The notes under the pieces were generated by a model. The model ran no database searches, was not told where the DNA came from, and saw nothing but the letters and a program-made list of their open reading frames with translations. Source: Clostridium sp. TW13 (GTDB taxonomy: Bacteria; Bacillota; Clostridia; Clostridiales; Clostridiaceae). From it: DNA of 64,000 nucleotides. The stretch covers positions 1,488,001 to 1,552,000 of the forward strand of contig NZ_BROD01000001.1 of NCBI RefSeq assembly GCF_024345225.1, given 5' to 3'. Shown in pieces: positions 36,923 through 44,037 of this stretch; position 1 is the first letter of the stretch; the number at the start of each line of letters is the position of its first letter. Position numbers and translations under genes: made by a program.

Positions 36923-37183
36923 CTAATATTCTACAGAGTATTAGAATATAAAAACTTCTATATTAAGCAATTTTAAAATAAATTGAGTTAGTATAGTGAG
37001 ATTATGTCCAAACTATCGGCATAGGTACCTTAAAATAAGGTTATAGATTCTCACTCTAAATATTAAAAGGTAGCACAAATCAAATTAATAAACTTGTGAT
37101 TTTGAAATTGAATATGCGATGTTGGGTAAAAATAGTATAATATACTTGAATTAAGATGTAAAAATTGGAGGGGAAACCTAATT

Positions 37184-37525
37184 ATGAAAAAGGTAAAACT
37201 GGCCATTGCTTTTCTATGGCAGGGTATAATTGCTTTTATATCTCCGCTTTGGATTGGCCTAATATATATGGATATCACAGGTCATGGTAAAGGATATGAC
37301 TACGACTTGGGAAGTGAAGTAGATATTTATATTGTAGAAGGTATTATTGCACTGATATTGTGGAGTATAGCAATTTTACCTGTGACTATGTGGCTAGGTC
37401 TAGAATTTTATGAGATAAAGAAAAGACTAGCAACAATTCCTTTATTATCATTTATCATATTATTTGTTATAGGAATTGCATTCATTGGGTTAAAGAATTT
37501 TTTAAGTGCATTTGGAATTCGATGA
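37184..37525 (+). CDS. Small polytopic membrane protein
   Basis: The 113-residue protein has a good site (TTGGAGGGG) before ATG. Three predicted membrane helices lie at about 8-28, 48-70 and 82-103, with a Gly/Asp/Tyr-rich loop (GHGKGYDYDLGSE) after the first. I do not recognise the family. It lies between copies 1 and 2 of the 24-base repeat. Confidence 0.65.
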   Translation: MKKVKLAIAFLWQGIIAFISPLWIGLIYMDITGHGKGYDYDLGSEVDIYIVEGIIALILWSIAILPVTMWLGLEFYEIKKRLATIPLLSFIILFVIGIAFIGLKNFLSAFGIR

Positions 37526-37560
37526 AAAATAAATTAGAATTTATTAAGAAGCGTATTGAC

Positions 37561-37584
37561 TATACTTTAGGTGCTGTTTATATT
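37561..37584 (+). repeat. 24-base dispersed repeat, copy 2
   Basis: Identical to copy 1. It is preceded by ATTAAGAAGCG (about 37543-37553), which also occurs near the 3' end of the oxidoreductase gene (36839-36849), so this looks like a deleted copy of that gene's end. Confidence 0.9.
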
Positions 37585-37620
37585 AAACAATTTTGCAATA
37601 AGGATCTGTGAAAAATTGTG

Positions 37621-37660
37621 TTGAAAATTATAGGTAGAATTGTCCACCCATAATTTTCAA
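37621..37660 (-). terminator. Terminator for the C39-like gene
   Basis: TTGAAAATTATAGGT and ACCCATAATTTTCAA pair. On the minus strand the hairpin is followed by CACAATTTTTC. Confidence 0.65.
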
Positions 37661-37699
37661 TATAAGAAAAATGTGACTTATAGATAATTTTTCATAAGA

Positions 37700-38260
37700 T
37701 TATTTTATAAGAATTCCTGCTCCTGTATACAAGTATGGAGTATCCCTTTCTAATTTAAGCTTACCGTTAGATTCGATAATAAAATTCTCCCAAAGAACAT
37801 TATCAATACCATTACCATAGATAGCAGATGAATTTAACATTTTCAATGTATTATCTTCATATTTGATAAGTATATAATGTAATGCTCTAACAGACTTTTC
37901 TGAATTGCACAAAATAATTGCATATTTGTTAGCACCTGATTTTACTTTATCAATAGCATTTATATTTGCAAAAGATATGTTAAATCCATTTGCAAGTTGT
38001 ATAAGTGGACTATTAGGCAACATACACATATAGGAATTTGAATACCATGTTTCACTTAATTCTATGGCCATCTTTTCTGGATTTGCACAAGCTTCATGGA
38101 TACCAATATTATTTGGACCTAATTGAATTTTGTTATAAATATTATCAACAAAAGTTCTATCATTTATATGCTGAGATTTATTGGTTTCCCATAAATAGTA
38201 AGCAATTGAATATGCACCACAACTCATACTACCTTTAGGTTGAGAAATGTATGGCTTCAT
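37700..38260 (-). CDS. Putative papain-fold (C39-like) cysteine protease
   Basis: The 186-residue protein starts with MKPYISQPKGSMSCGAYSIAYYLWE, where a Cys followed by small residues at a helix start resembles the C39/papain catalytic Cys. A later ALHYILIKYEDNTLKMLNSS offers the His and Asn/Asp partners in the usual order. No signal peptide or membrane helix is visible. AGAGGAAGTCG precedes the ATG. Its promoter region is duplicated at 42216. Function unknown; could be a toxin or peptide-processing enzyme. Confidence 0.55.
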   Translation of the reverse strand: MKPYISQPKGSMSCGAYSIAYYLWETNKSQHINDRTFVDNIYNKIQLGPNNIGIHEACANPEKMAIELSETWYSNSYMCMLPNSPLIQLANGFNISFANINAIDKVKSGANKYAIILCNSEKSVRALHYILIKYEDNTLKMLNSSAIYGNGIDNVLWENFIIESNGKLKLERDTPYLYTGAGILIK

Positions 38261-38277
38261 TAAAACATCGACTTCCT

Positions 38278-38373
38278 CTCATTAGATTACAGTTTCAAAT
38301 ATAGCTTATTATAACACAAATTGTAAAATTCTACATCTACTATACATAAAACAACTTTCTCTTTTTTATTAGA
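38278..38373 (-). repeat. Duplicated promoter segment, copy A
   Basis: About 96 bases, roughly 80 percent identical to 42216-42310. Both copies lie immediately upstream of minus-strand genes and share a minus-strand TATAAT, so this is a conserved promoter cassette. Confidence 0.8.
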
Positions 38374-38397
38374 TATACTTTAGGTGCTGTTTATATT
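38374..38397 (+). repeat. 24-base dispersed repeat, copy 3
   Basis: Identical to copies 1 and 2, and sharing AGA upstream with copy 1. It abuts promoter segment copy A. Confidence 0.9.
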
Positions 38398-38457
38398 TTA
38401 AAATAGGCTTTGTTTTAAATCAATGTTTAAATATGATGCTGATGAAGTGTTTTTTAT

Positions 38458-38520
38458 GTTATAATTAGAGTATATATTAACTGTAATTTACTGAATAATA
38501 GTGAAATATTATGCTATGGG
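38458..38520 (+). repeat. Leader-like repeat family, copy 1 (others at 39572-39637 and 39947-40018)
   Basis: TGTTATAATTAGAG followed by an AT-rich 45-base segment is closely matched at 39572-39637 and, more loosely, at 39947-40018. Each copy lies shortly upstream of a small gene, suggesting duplicated promoter/leader regions. Confidence 0.6.
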
Positions 38521-38682
38521 CTATTTACGTATTCTTTGGCATTTATTACTATAATCCAATGAAAAAGGTGAAGGAAAGGGTGTTGATTATGGGAGTTTTA
38601 TTTAATAAGGCAATTATAAATTTTGCAGAAAGAATATATTTTTAGGAAACATGATTTGATTCATGTTTTGGAAGGAATAGTG

Positions 38683-39213
38683 ATGAATAATAACAAACAT
38701 GAATTATATATTAAAAGATGTTATGAGTTAGCAGTGAATACTGGAAAAAAAGGATATGATACCTTCGGTGCTATATTAGTTAGTGGTGGGGAAATTCTTG
38801 AGGAAGCAGAGAATACAGCAGATTATAAAAATGGATTATTTGGTCATGCAGAGTTTAATTTAGTTCATAAATGTGCCAATAAATATTAAGATAGTATTTT
38901 AGAAAAATCCATTTTATATACGAGTTGCGCGCCATGCACTCATTGCATGATGGCAATTGCTTCACTTGGAATTAAGAACATAGTATATGGAGTATCTTAT
39001 AAAACATTTAATTTGTTATTACCATTTGAACCAGAGTTAATTGAATATGAAACTATCATGAAGAAAATGGGAGTATCAATTAATCTCGTTGGACCAGTTT
39101 TAGAAGACGAAGGAATGAAAGCTTTTGAGTATTGGGGTGGAACTTATCGTCCACTTGAAGAACTTCTTGAAGAAAGTGCTAATATGAGAAAAGGCAATAA
39201 TTGCAGTCATTGA
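38683..39213 (+). pseudogene. Nucleoside/cytidine deaminase family gene broken by one stop codon
   Basis: From ATG at 38683 (GGAAGGAATAG upstream) the frame encodes a zinc deaminase: TFGAILVSGGEILEEAEN, the HAE motif in GHAEFN, then TAA at 38887-38889. It continues in the same frame with the PCxxC motif (SCAPCTHCMMAIASLG) to 39213, about 176 codons in all. A single CAA-to-TAA change would explain it. The product would lose half the zinc site, so the gene is inactive unless the stop is read through or the base is an error. Confidence 0.85.
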
Positions 39214-39254
39214 TTTTAAGAAATTTTCAGTATAATATATAATACAATTTTCTC

Positions 39255-39304
39255 AAAAGCAGATTAAGTGAAGCTAAAAAGGCTTTCCTTAATCTGCTTT
39301 TTAA
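39255..39304 (+). terminator. Rho-independent terminator
   Basis: AAAAGCAGATTAAG pairs with CTTAATCTGCTTTT with an inner GAAGC/GCTTTC extension, ending in T. Confidence 0.8.
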
Positions 39305-39406
39305 ATACTATCTTATAACATAGTCTAAAAATAAAACTATTTAAATATAAAAATATAAATATATAAATATTTATAGGAAAAATGCCAGTTTAGAGTGTTT
39401 AACTAT

Positions 39407-39547
39407 ATGTACTGGTTCAAATGGCTTGAACTATTTGAAAATGATAAAGAAACAGTAAAAGTAAAGAATTTTATGGTTCAATGCAATGTAGCTCATGATT
39501 ATAGAAAAGCAGGAGACTTCAAGGAAAGAGAGCTGGTGTTTGTATAA
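39407..39547 (+). CDS. Short reading frame, possible gene remnant
   Basis: A 46-codon frame (MYWFKWLELFENDKET to RKAGDFKERELVFV) has good protein-like composition but no ribosome binding site. It may be the C-terminal remnant of a decayed gene, fitting the surroundings. I cannot name the family. Confidence 0.25.
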   Translation: MYWFKWLELFENDKETVKVKNFMVQCNVAHDYRKAGDFKERELVFV

Positions 39548-39644
39548 ATATACACATTATATTGAGATTACTGTTATAATTAGAGCATATATTAACTATA
39601 ATTTATTATTAAATGGTAAAATATTATTTATTTGGGGGATTAAC

Positions 39645-39860
39645 ATGTATAAAAGGAATAAACAAAAAACAACAATCACTATAGAACTATTAATATTTGT
39701 TATTTCAATTAGTTGCATGTATTATGCTCTACTACAAACACCACTTAAACTATGGGAAATAACAGTAGTTATTCTTACAGCAATTTTAATTATACTAATC
39801 AGTGAACTTTTAGTATTATATATGTTTAAGAAAGTTAGTAAGAGAAAAACTCATTCATAA
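39645..39860 (+). CDS. Small two-helix membrane protein
   Basis: The protein is 71 residues from ATG at 39645, with TTTGGGGGA upstream. It has a basic N-terminus, two membrane helices (about 12-28 and 35-57) and a lysine-rich tail. It follows the second copy of the leader repeat. Unrecognised; an immunity-type membrane protein is one possibility, without direct support. Confidence 0.6.
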   Translation: MYKRNKQKTTITIELLIFVISISCMYYALLQTPLKLWEITVVILTAILIILISELLVLYMFKKVSKRKTHS

Positions 39861-40026
39861 TATTCTTAAAAGATGAATTAAGGTAAGGCAAAATGAACTG
39901 ACCCCTGTTAAGTAGACACATACAAAAAATAAAAATATAAATTAATTAGCATATAGATTGACTACAATTTATTACACAATGGTATTAAGATAATACAAAT
40001 CAGTCTAACAACTGTGGGGGAATAAA

Positions 40027-40317
40027 ATGAAATTTCAAAGTATAAAAGTTAATAATTCCAAACTGTTTTGTCTTGGGATAGATTTGATTAGAGATGAATA
40101 TATAATGGCTATTACGATATGTGGGATAGCATGGTACGAACAATATTTTAGTATTTCAGAAGAAGAATTTAATCTGTACCAAGAAAATGAAGATGAATTT
40201 ATGAATATTTACAAAGAATGTATATATTCTGGAACTGCGAATCAAAGATTCTTATGTAGTGACATGATAAAAGAAAACAACTGTAAACAGTTAGAAAGAT
40301 TGAAAGAAGGAAAATAG
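40027..40317 (+). CDS. Small acidic hypothetical protein
   Basis: The 96-residue protein has TGTGGGGGA before ATG. The sequence starts with beta-like strands (KFQSIKVNNSKLFCLGID) and ends in acidic helices (SEEEFNLYQENEDEFMNIYKE). No membrane segment is present. It resembles in style the small immunity proteins of toxin loci but matches no family I recognise. It follows the third, looser copy of the leader repeat. Confidence 0.6.
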   Translation: MKFQSIKVNNSKLFCLGIDLIRDEYIMAITICGIAWYEQYFSISEEEFNLYQENEDEFMNIYKECIYSGTANQRFLCSDMIKENNCKQLERLKEGK

Positions 40318-40356
40318 GTACTTCTATTGATTGTTATTTAATTTGTACATAAGGAT

Positions 40357-40474
40357 TGTTTAACATTTATGGACTTATATACAGGGGGAGATGCTTACTA
40401 ATATATTATGAATTTTTGAAAGGCTAGTATTTGTGGCCTTTTTTTATTGTGTAAAATATAATTATTACCGGTAA
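40357..40474 (+). repeat. Duplicated 118-base segment, copy A (copy B at 42686-42804)
   Basis: Begins TGTTTAACATTTAT and ends around ATTATTAC. It contains a hairpin AAAGGC/GGCC followed by seven T, a transcription terminator in both copies. Identity is roughly 75-80 percent by eye. Confidence 0.75.
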
Positions 40475-40495
40475 AGATAACTTATATAAAAAAGA

Positions 40496-40687
40496 GAACA
40501 AGAAATTGTAACAAAACAAGTTCAAAGTATAAAAGAAAAGAAAAATAAAAAGAGTGATGAGAAGTTTATATAAGAATTAAAAGAAATACAAAACATTTTA
40601 AGAGAGAATGAAAATAATATAAATCAAAAAGATATTGAAATTGCAGGCAAGATTGATAATTTGGAAAATGAAGTGAAAAGAATTTAA
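40496..40687 (+). pseudogene. Remnant of a coiled-coil gene with internal stop
   Basis: A lysine/glutamate-rich frame (EQEIVTKQVQSIKEKK) is interrupted by TAA, then continues in frame as ELKEIQNILRENENN to NLENEVKRI and a second TAA. No start codon with a binding site is seen. The heptad pattern suggests the tail of a coiled-coil protein. Confidence 0.45.
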
Positions 40688-40705
40688 TTATATAGAATAA
40701 AGTTT

Positions 40706-40736
40706 AAGACTAGGTGAGGCATACCTAGTCTTTTAA
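40706..40736 (+). terminator. Terminator hairpin
   Basis: AAGACTAGGT pairs with ACCTAGTCTT, followed by TTA. Confidence 0.65.
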
Positions 40737-40898
40737 AATTGAAAAAAAGAGAAAAGAATCAAAAAGAAGAATAATGAGAAAATCAAGCTTTAAACGCATT
40801 TTTCTTTATTATCTTCTATATTAAATGTAATTATACAAAATATTGACAAAGTTATCTAAATCTATACAATTAAATATGAAAAGGAGAGGGGGATATAA

Positions 40899-41516
40899 AT
40901 GAAACAGAAATGGTATGAAAAAGATTCAGGAGTTATAACATTATTGATTCTATTCTTTCCAATAGGTTTATATTTGATGTGGAAAAAAACAAATTGGAAT
41001 AAAAAGATTAAGGGGGCTATATCTTTTTTTGTATTAATAACTTTAATATATAGCCGTGTAAGTACAAATTATATTGATAATCAAGTGGCTGGAAATAATA
41101 ACAATAATAAGACAGTTCAAACAGGGAATATAAATTTAGCCAAGTCGGAAACACCAAAGTCAGAAACTAAAAACACTTCAACTATAAATCCAAATGATAC
41201 TTCAAAAAAAGAAATTGCTAGTACAAGTTCAACAAATTCAACAAATACTTCATCAAGTAATTCAAGCGACAATAATAAAAATTCAAGTTTCAGCTCAAAT
41301 ACAAGTTCAAATTCAAGTGGTAGTAGTAGTTCAAGTCAAAAAGATGTTACTACATATGAACCAGCTAAAGGTGATAGAATAGTTTATTGGACACCAGGAG
41401 GGAAATCATATCATTATAATAAAAATTGTAGATCTCTTGCTAGAAGTAAAACTATTTTAGAAGGAGCAGCTTCAACTTGTCCTAAAACAGATCCTTGCAA
41501 TAATTGTGTTAGATAA
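40899..41516 (+). CDS. Membrane-anchored protein with Ser/Asn linker and C-terminal cysteine domain
   Basis: The 205-residue protein has AAGGAGAGGGGG before ATG. Two membrane helices lie at about 12-28 and 36-51. A long linker (about 65-150) is built almost only of Ser, Asn and Thr. The last 45 residues (VYWTPGGKSYHYNKNCRSL, then CPKTDPCNNC) match the small domain often seen at the end of secreted or nuclease proteins, with His and four Cys able to bind a metal. The linker DNA is a run of near-identical AGT/TCA codons prone to slippage. Confidence 0.7.
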   Translation: MKQKWYEKDSGVITLLILFFPIGLYLMWKKTNWNKKIKGAISFFVLITLIYSRVSTNYIDNQVAGNNNNNKTVQTGNINLAKSETPKSETKNTSTINPNDTSKKEIASTSSTNSTNTSSSNSSDNNKNSSFSSNTSSNSSGSSSSSQKDVTTYEPAKGDRIVYWTPGGKSYHYNKNCRSLARSKTILEGAASTCPKTDPCNNCVR

Positions 41517-41518
41517 TT

Positions 41519-41562
41519 AAATTTATAACCTAGGTATAAAAAGCCTAGGTTATAAATTTATA
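41519..41562 (+). terminator. Strong rho-independent terminator
   Basis: A 16-base perfect stem (AAATTTATAACCTAGG with its complement) around TATAAAAAG. Confidence 0.8.
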
Positions 41563-41673
41563 CAGGAATTACTTAGCACTTATGGAGGGTAAAAAATATA
41601 TCATTACCAATATATAAGGAGAGGTGTTAGGGGCAAAAATAAGTTTAAGGAAACAAGAATGAGGAGATATATG

Positions 41674-41801
41674 ATGAATCAAAAGGAGTTTAAGAATTAA
41701 TTAGATGCTTAGAAAGACATAAGTCTAGAATGAAATATTTAGGAAGCTTAAATGAGTATTCAAAAGTTGCAAAAGATAATCTAGTTAATGAAATCATATG
41801 A
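41674..41801 (+). pseudogene. Small frameshifted gene
   Basis: A GAGGAG site precedes ATG at 41674, but the frame MNQKEFKN stops after eight codons. Shifting by one base opens a coherent frame ELIRCLERHKSRMKYLGSL to VAKDNLVNEII ending at 41801. The total, 128 bases, is one short of a multiple of three, as expected for a single-base loss. Family unknown. Confidence 0.4.
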
Positions 41802-41828
41802 AGATTGTTCATCCATCTCGAACTTAAC

Positions 41829-42145
41829 TTATTTATATTCTTGTAAACATTTATTTTCAATATAAATAAATGCGTCTTCAGCATTTTGAAATAAAATAAA
41901 ATGAGGATAACTACTATCTAAATTTTTAGAATAGGTTAAATGAATGATAACATATCTTTCACCACTAATTACATACATAACATCGTCATTAGAATCACAT
42001 TTAATAGTAGAGTACATAATCTCCCCATATCTTTTATTTCACGCCTTGCTTCTTCTATAAAATATTTATTTGTATAAGGTATACAAGACCAATTAAAGTC
42101 TTCGCTATATTTTCTCGCTAATTCATCAAATAAATTTTCAAACAT
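41829..42145 (-). pseudogene. Immunity-protein-like gene broken by a frameshift
   Basis: From ATG at 42145 (AAAGAGGTTGG upstream) the frame reads MFENLFDELARKYSED to FIEEARREIKD. It then loses register near 42025, in the sequence ATAAAAGATATGGGGAG. In the other frame RYGEIMYSTIKCDSNDD continues through GERYVIIHLTYSKN and FQNAEDAFIYIE to TAA at 41829. The span is 317 bases, one short of 318. The combined 105-residue pattern resembles small cytoplasmic immunity proteins. Inactive unless frameshifting or a sequencing error is involved. Confidence 0.7.
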
Positions 42146-42215
42146 TATAAACCAACCTCTTTAAAATATCTTAATTAACTAAATAGTGGTTTTACTTCGT
42201 AAAAATTTACTATTG

Positions 42216-42310
42216 CTCATTAGATTACAATTTTAAATATCACTTATTATAACATAAATTTCAAAATGTCACATCTATTATGCATATAGCAAGGCTCTCT
42301 TTTTATTAGA
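42216..42310 (-). repeat. Duplicated promoter segment, copy B
   Basis: Second copy of 38278-38373, lying upstream of the frameshifted gene at 41829-42145. On the minus strand GTGACA and TATAAT are about 16 bases apart. Confidence 0.8.
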
Positions 42311-42387
42311 CATATATTCTAAACATTGATTTATAACAGAACCTAATCAATACAATAATTCTTGTCTAAGTTATATTTGTATATAAT

Positions 42388-42540
42388 TTACTCTAAGATA
42401 TGATTTGGTGGATTTTTATATCCATTCTCATAATTAGCAATAGTAGTTAGAGCTTTATTTAATGGTTGTTAAAATTGAATTTGAGAAAGCCCAACATTGA
42501 TTCTTAACCACTTTATTTTTTCCCTAGAGTATGAACAAGG
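42388..42540 (-). pseudogene. Remnant of an XRE-type helix-turn-helix regulator
   Basis: The minus-strand frame reads YSREKIKWLRINVGLSQIQF, then TAA, then QPLNKALTTIANYENGYKNPP to a final TAA. The SQ...TIANYENG pattern is the classic XRE helix-turn-helix. The internal stop is a CAA-to-TAA type change. No start is visible. Confidence 0.6.
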
Positions 42541-42603
42541 AGCGTGTCTGAATCCAGTGAATTAAGGTTAAAAGAGTTGATGATAAAGTTAATTCGATAA
42601 GAT

Positions 42604-42685
42604 ATTTACTTTTGCTGGTTCAGAGTATTTTAATAGAATGAAAACCTTAGGACTATATACAATTGATATAGTGGAGATTAAGAAG
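42604..42685 (+). pseudogene. 3' fragment of the FAD oxidoreductase gene
   Basis: About 80 bases nearly identical to 36766-36846 of the intact gene, coding for the stretch FAGSEYFNRMKTLGLYTIDIVEIKK. It breaks off at AAGAAG and runs into the duplicated 118-base segment. Confidence 0.85.
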
Positions 42686-42800
42686 TGTTTAACATTTATA
42701 GAATTAGAAATAAGGTGAGATGTTTATTAATATATGATGAATTTTTTAAAGGTTAGCATTTCTGGTTTTTTTTATTATTATGCAAAATACAATTATTACT

Positions 42801-43307
42801 GTAATTTTAGATGGTTTGCTTGTGCCGCAACTATCATAGCAAAAAAACAGGCCAAAATAGGAAATTATTTAAAAAGACAGATTTACTTTTAGGTCTTGGC
42901 AATGTAGGAAGAATAATGAGGAACAATGGAGGATACACAGTTTCTGAAGAATTAATTGCTCTAGGCTGAGTAGATTTAATAAACATTACTGAAAATGTTC
43001 TAGGCATACAAATATAAATTTTCCAGGACATGAGCATGTAAGTTTATATGGTGTAAATATAATTGAAGGCGAAGTTGAACGATATATTAAAAGTTTAGTC
43101 ATAGAAGTATACTTACTTTCAAGGATTACAGATATAGAAAAAGAGAACAACAAAATAAAGGGTATTTATTTATCAACTGGAAAGTTTGCCAAAGCTTGAA
43201 ACAAAGGGGTGCCAACAATATTCATTAGAAGAATTTGCAGAGAATATAATTTCGCTAGATACAGCACATGCAAAGTTAATGACTACCTACTATCCACTAG
43301 AAAAATA
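42801..43307 (+). pseudogene. 5' and middle fragment of the FAD oxidoreductase gene, internally deleted
   Basis: It matches the intact gene from just after its start to about 36027, then jumps to about 36319 and ends near 36437, missing roughly 290 bases. Many changes include a TGA in place of a Gly codon (GCTCTAGGCTGA) and small indels. The end lies in CCACTAGAAAA. With the 3' fragment just upstream this implies decayed tandem copies. Confidence 0.9.
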
Positions 43308-43456
43308 AATTAATGCATACTTTAATTTCAATTTAATGAAGCAGGATATATAATCGAGAAGATAAATATATTTTTACAATTATATCAATATAATGCTAAT
43401 TAGTAACATAAGTTTCCTTTCCTCTTGTTATCATAAATAATGAAAGGAGGGGTATT

Positions 43457-43627
43457 ATGGAAGAAATTAGCAGCATATGTAAAGAAATTTGCAATATGAG
43501 ACAAGCGCTACAGGATTTAATTAATGAGAAGACAAATTTATTAGATCCTAATATTATTAATGCAAGTCAAAAACTTGATGAAGCTTTGAATGAGTATAAT
43601 AATTTACTTAACAAAGTAGACAAGTAG
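43457..43627 (+). CDS. Spo0E-like aspartyl-phosphate phosphatase
   Basis: The 56-residue protein has AAAGGAGGGG before ATG. It forms two helices with the family motif S-Q-x-L-D at residues 37-41 (NASQKLDEALNEYNNLL). Spo0E-type proteins dephosphorylate phospho-Spo0A and delay sporulation. It is far from spo0A (25 kb). The gene looks intact despite lying in the decay zone. Confidence 0.8.
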   Translation: MEEISSICKEICNMRQALQDLINEKTNLLDPNIINASQKLDEALNEYNNLLNKVDK

Positions 43628-43636
43628 AACAAAAAC

Positions 43637-43666
43637 GGGAGAGATTTAATAGTCTCTCCTTATATT
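43637..43666 (+). terminator. Terminator after the Spo0E-like gene
   Basis: GGAGAGA pairs with TCTCTCC, followed by TTATATTTATT. Confidence 0.7.
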
Positions 43667-43798
43667 TATTGCAACGAAGAGTAATTATAAATGCGAAGTG
43701 TTCAGTACTTTTATAAAATATAAAAGCATGCAATAATATGTATAAGCCTTGGCGTTAGATAATTGCCTTAATAAAAATTATTTATATTGGGTGGGATG

Positions 43799-43805
43799 AA
43801 TTATG
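43799..43805 (+). repeat. Left flanking direct repeat AATTATG
   Basis: AATTATG immediately left of the inverted repeat; the same seven bases lie at the right end (50946-50952). GGGTGGGATG just upstream is a ribosome binding site with no gene now attached to it. Confidence 0.75.
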
Positions 43806-43956
43806 TTATCTTTAGTGAGTATAGTATAGATAGTAAATTAGAAGATAATTATATAGAATAGTAGAAATATACAATGATAAGAGAGTATAGATAGAAAGTG
43901 TATAAGAGTAAGCAAGTACCATACTAAAACATATTATTAATAAGTTTGTATTACTA

Positions 43957-43986
43957 TTGAATAATTATGTTAATATAAATTATAAT
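43957..43986 (+). promoter_or_regulatory. Predicted promoter of the recombinase operon
   Basis: TTGAAT (43957-43962) and TATAAT (43981-43986) are 18 bases apart, 51 bases before the first recombinase start. Confidence 0.5.
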
Positions 43987-44037
43987 AGTAATATAAACTT
44001 ATTAGACATATAAAATAAGTATGGAGGAACAGAAGCA

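Noticed and set aside
36899-38397. The 24-base repeats as a CRISPR array
   Set aside because: Spacing is 640-790 bases with genes in between, and there are only three copies and no cas genes.
41194-41382. 62-codon frame rich in Gln and Val inside the Ser/Asn linker
   Set aside because: Alternative-frame reading of repetitive linker DNA.
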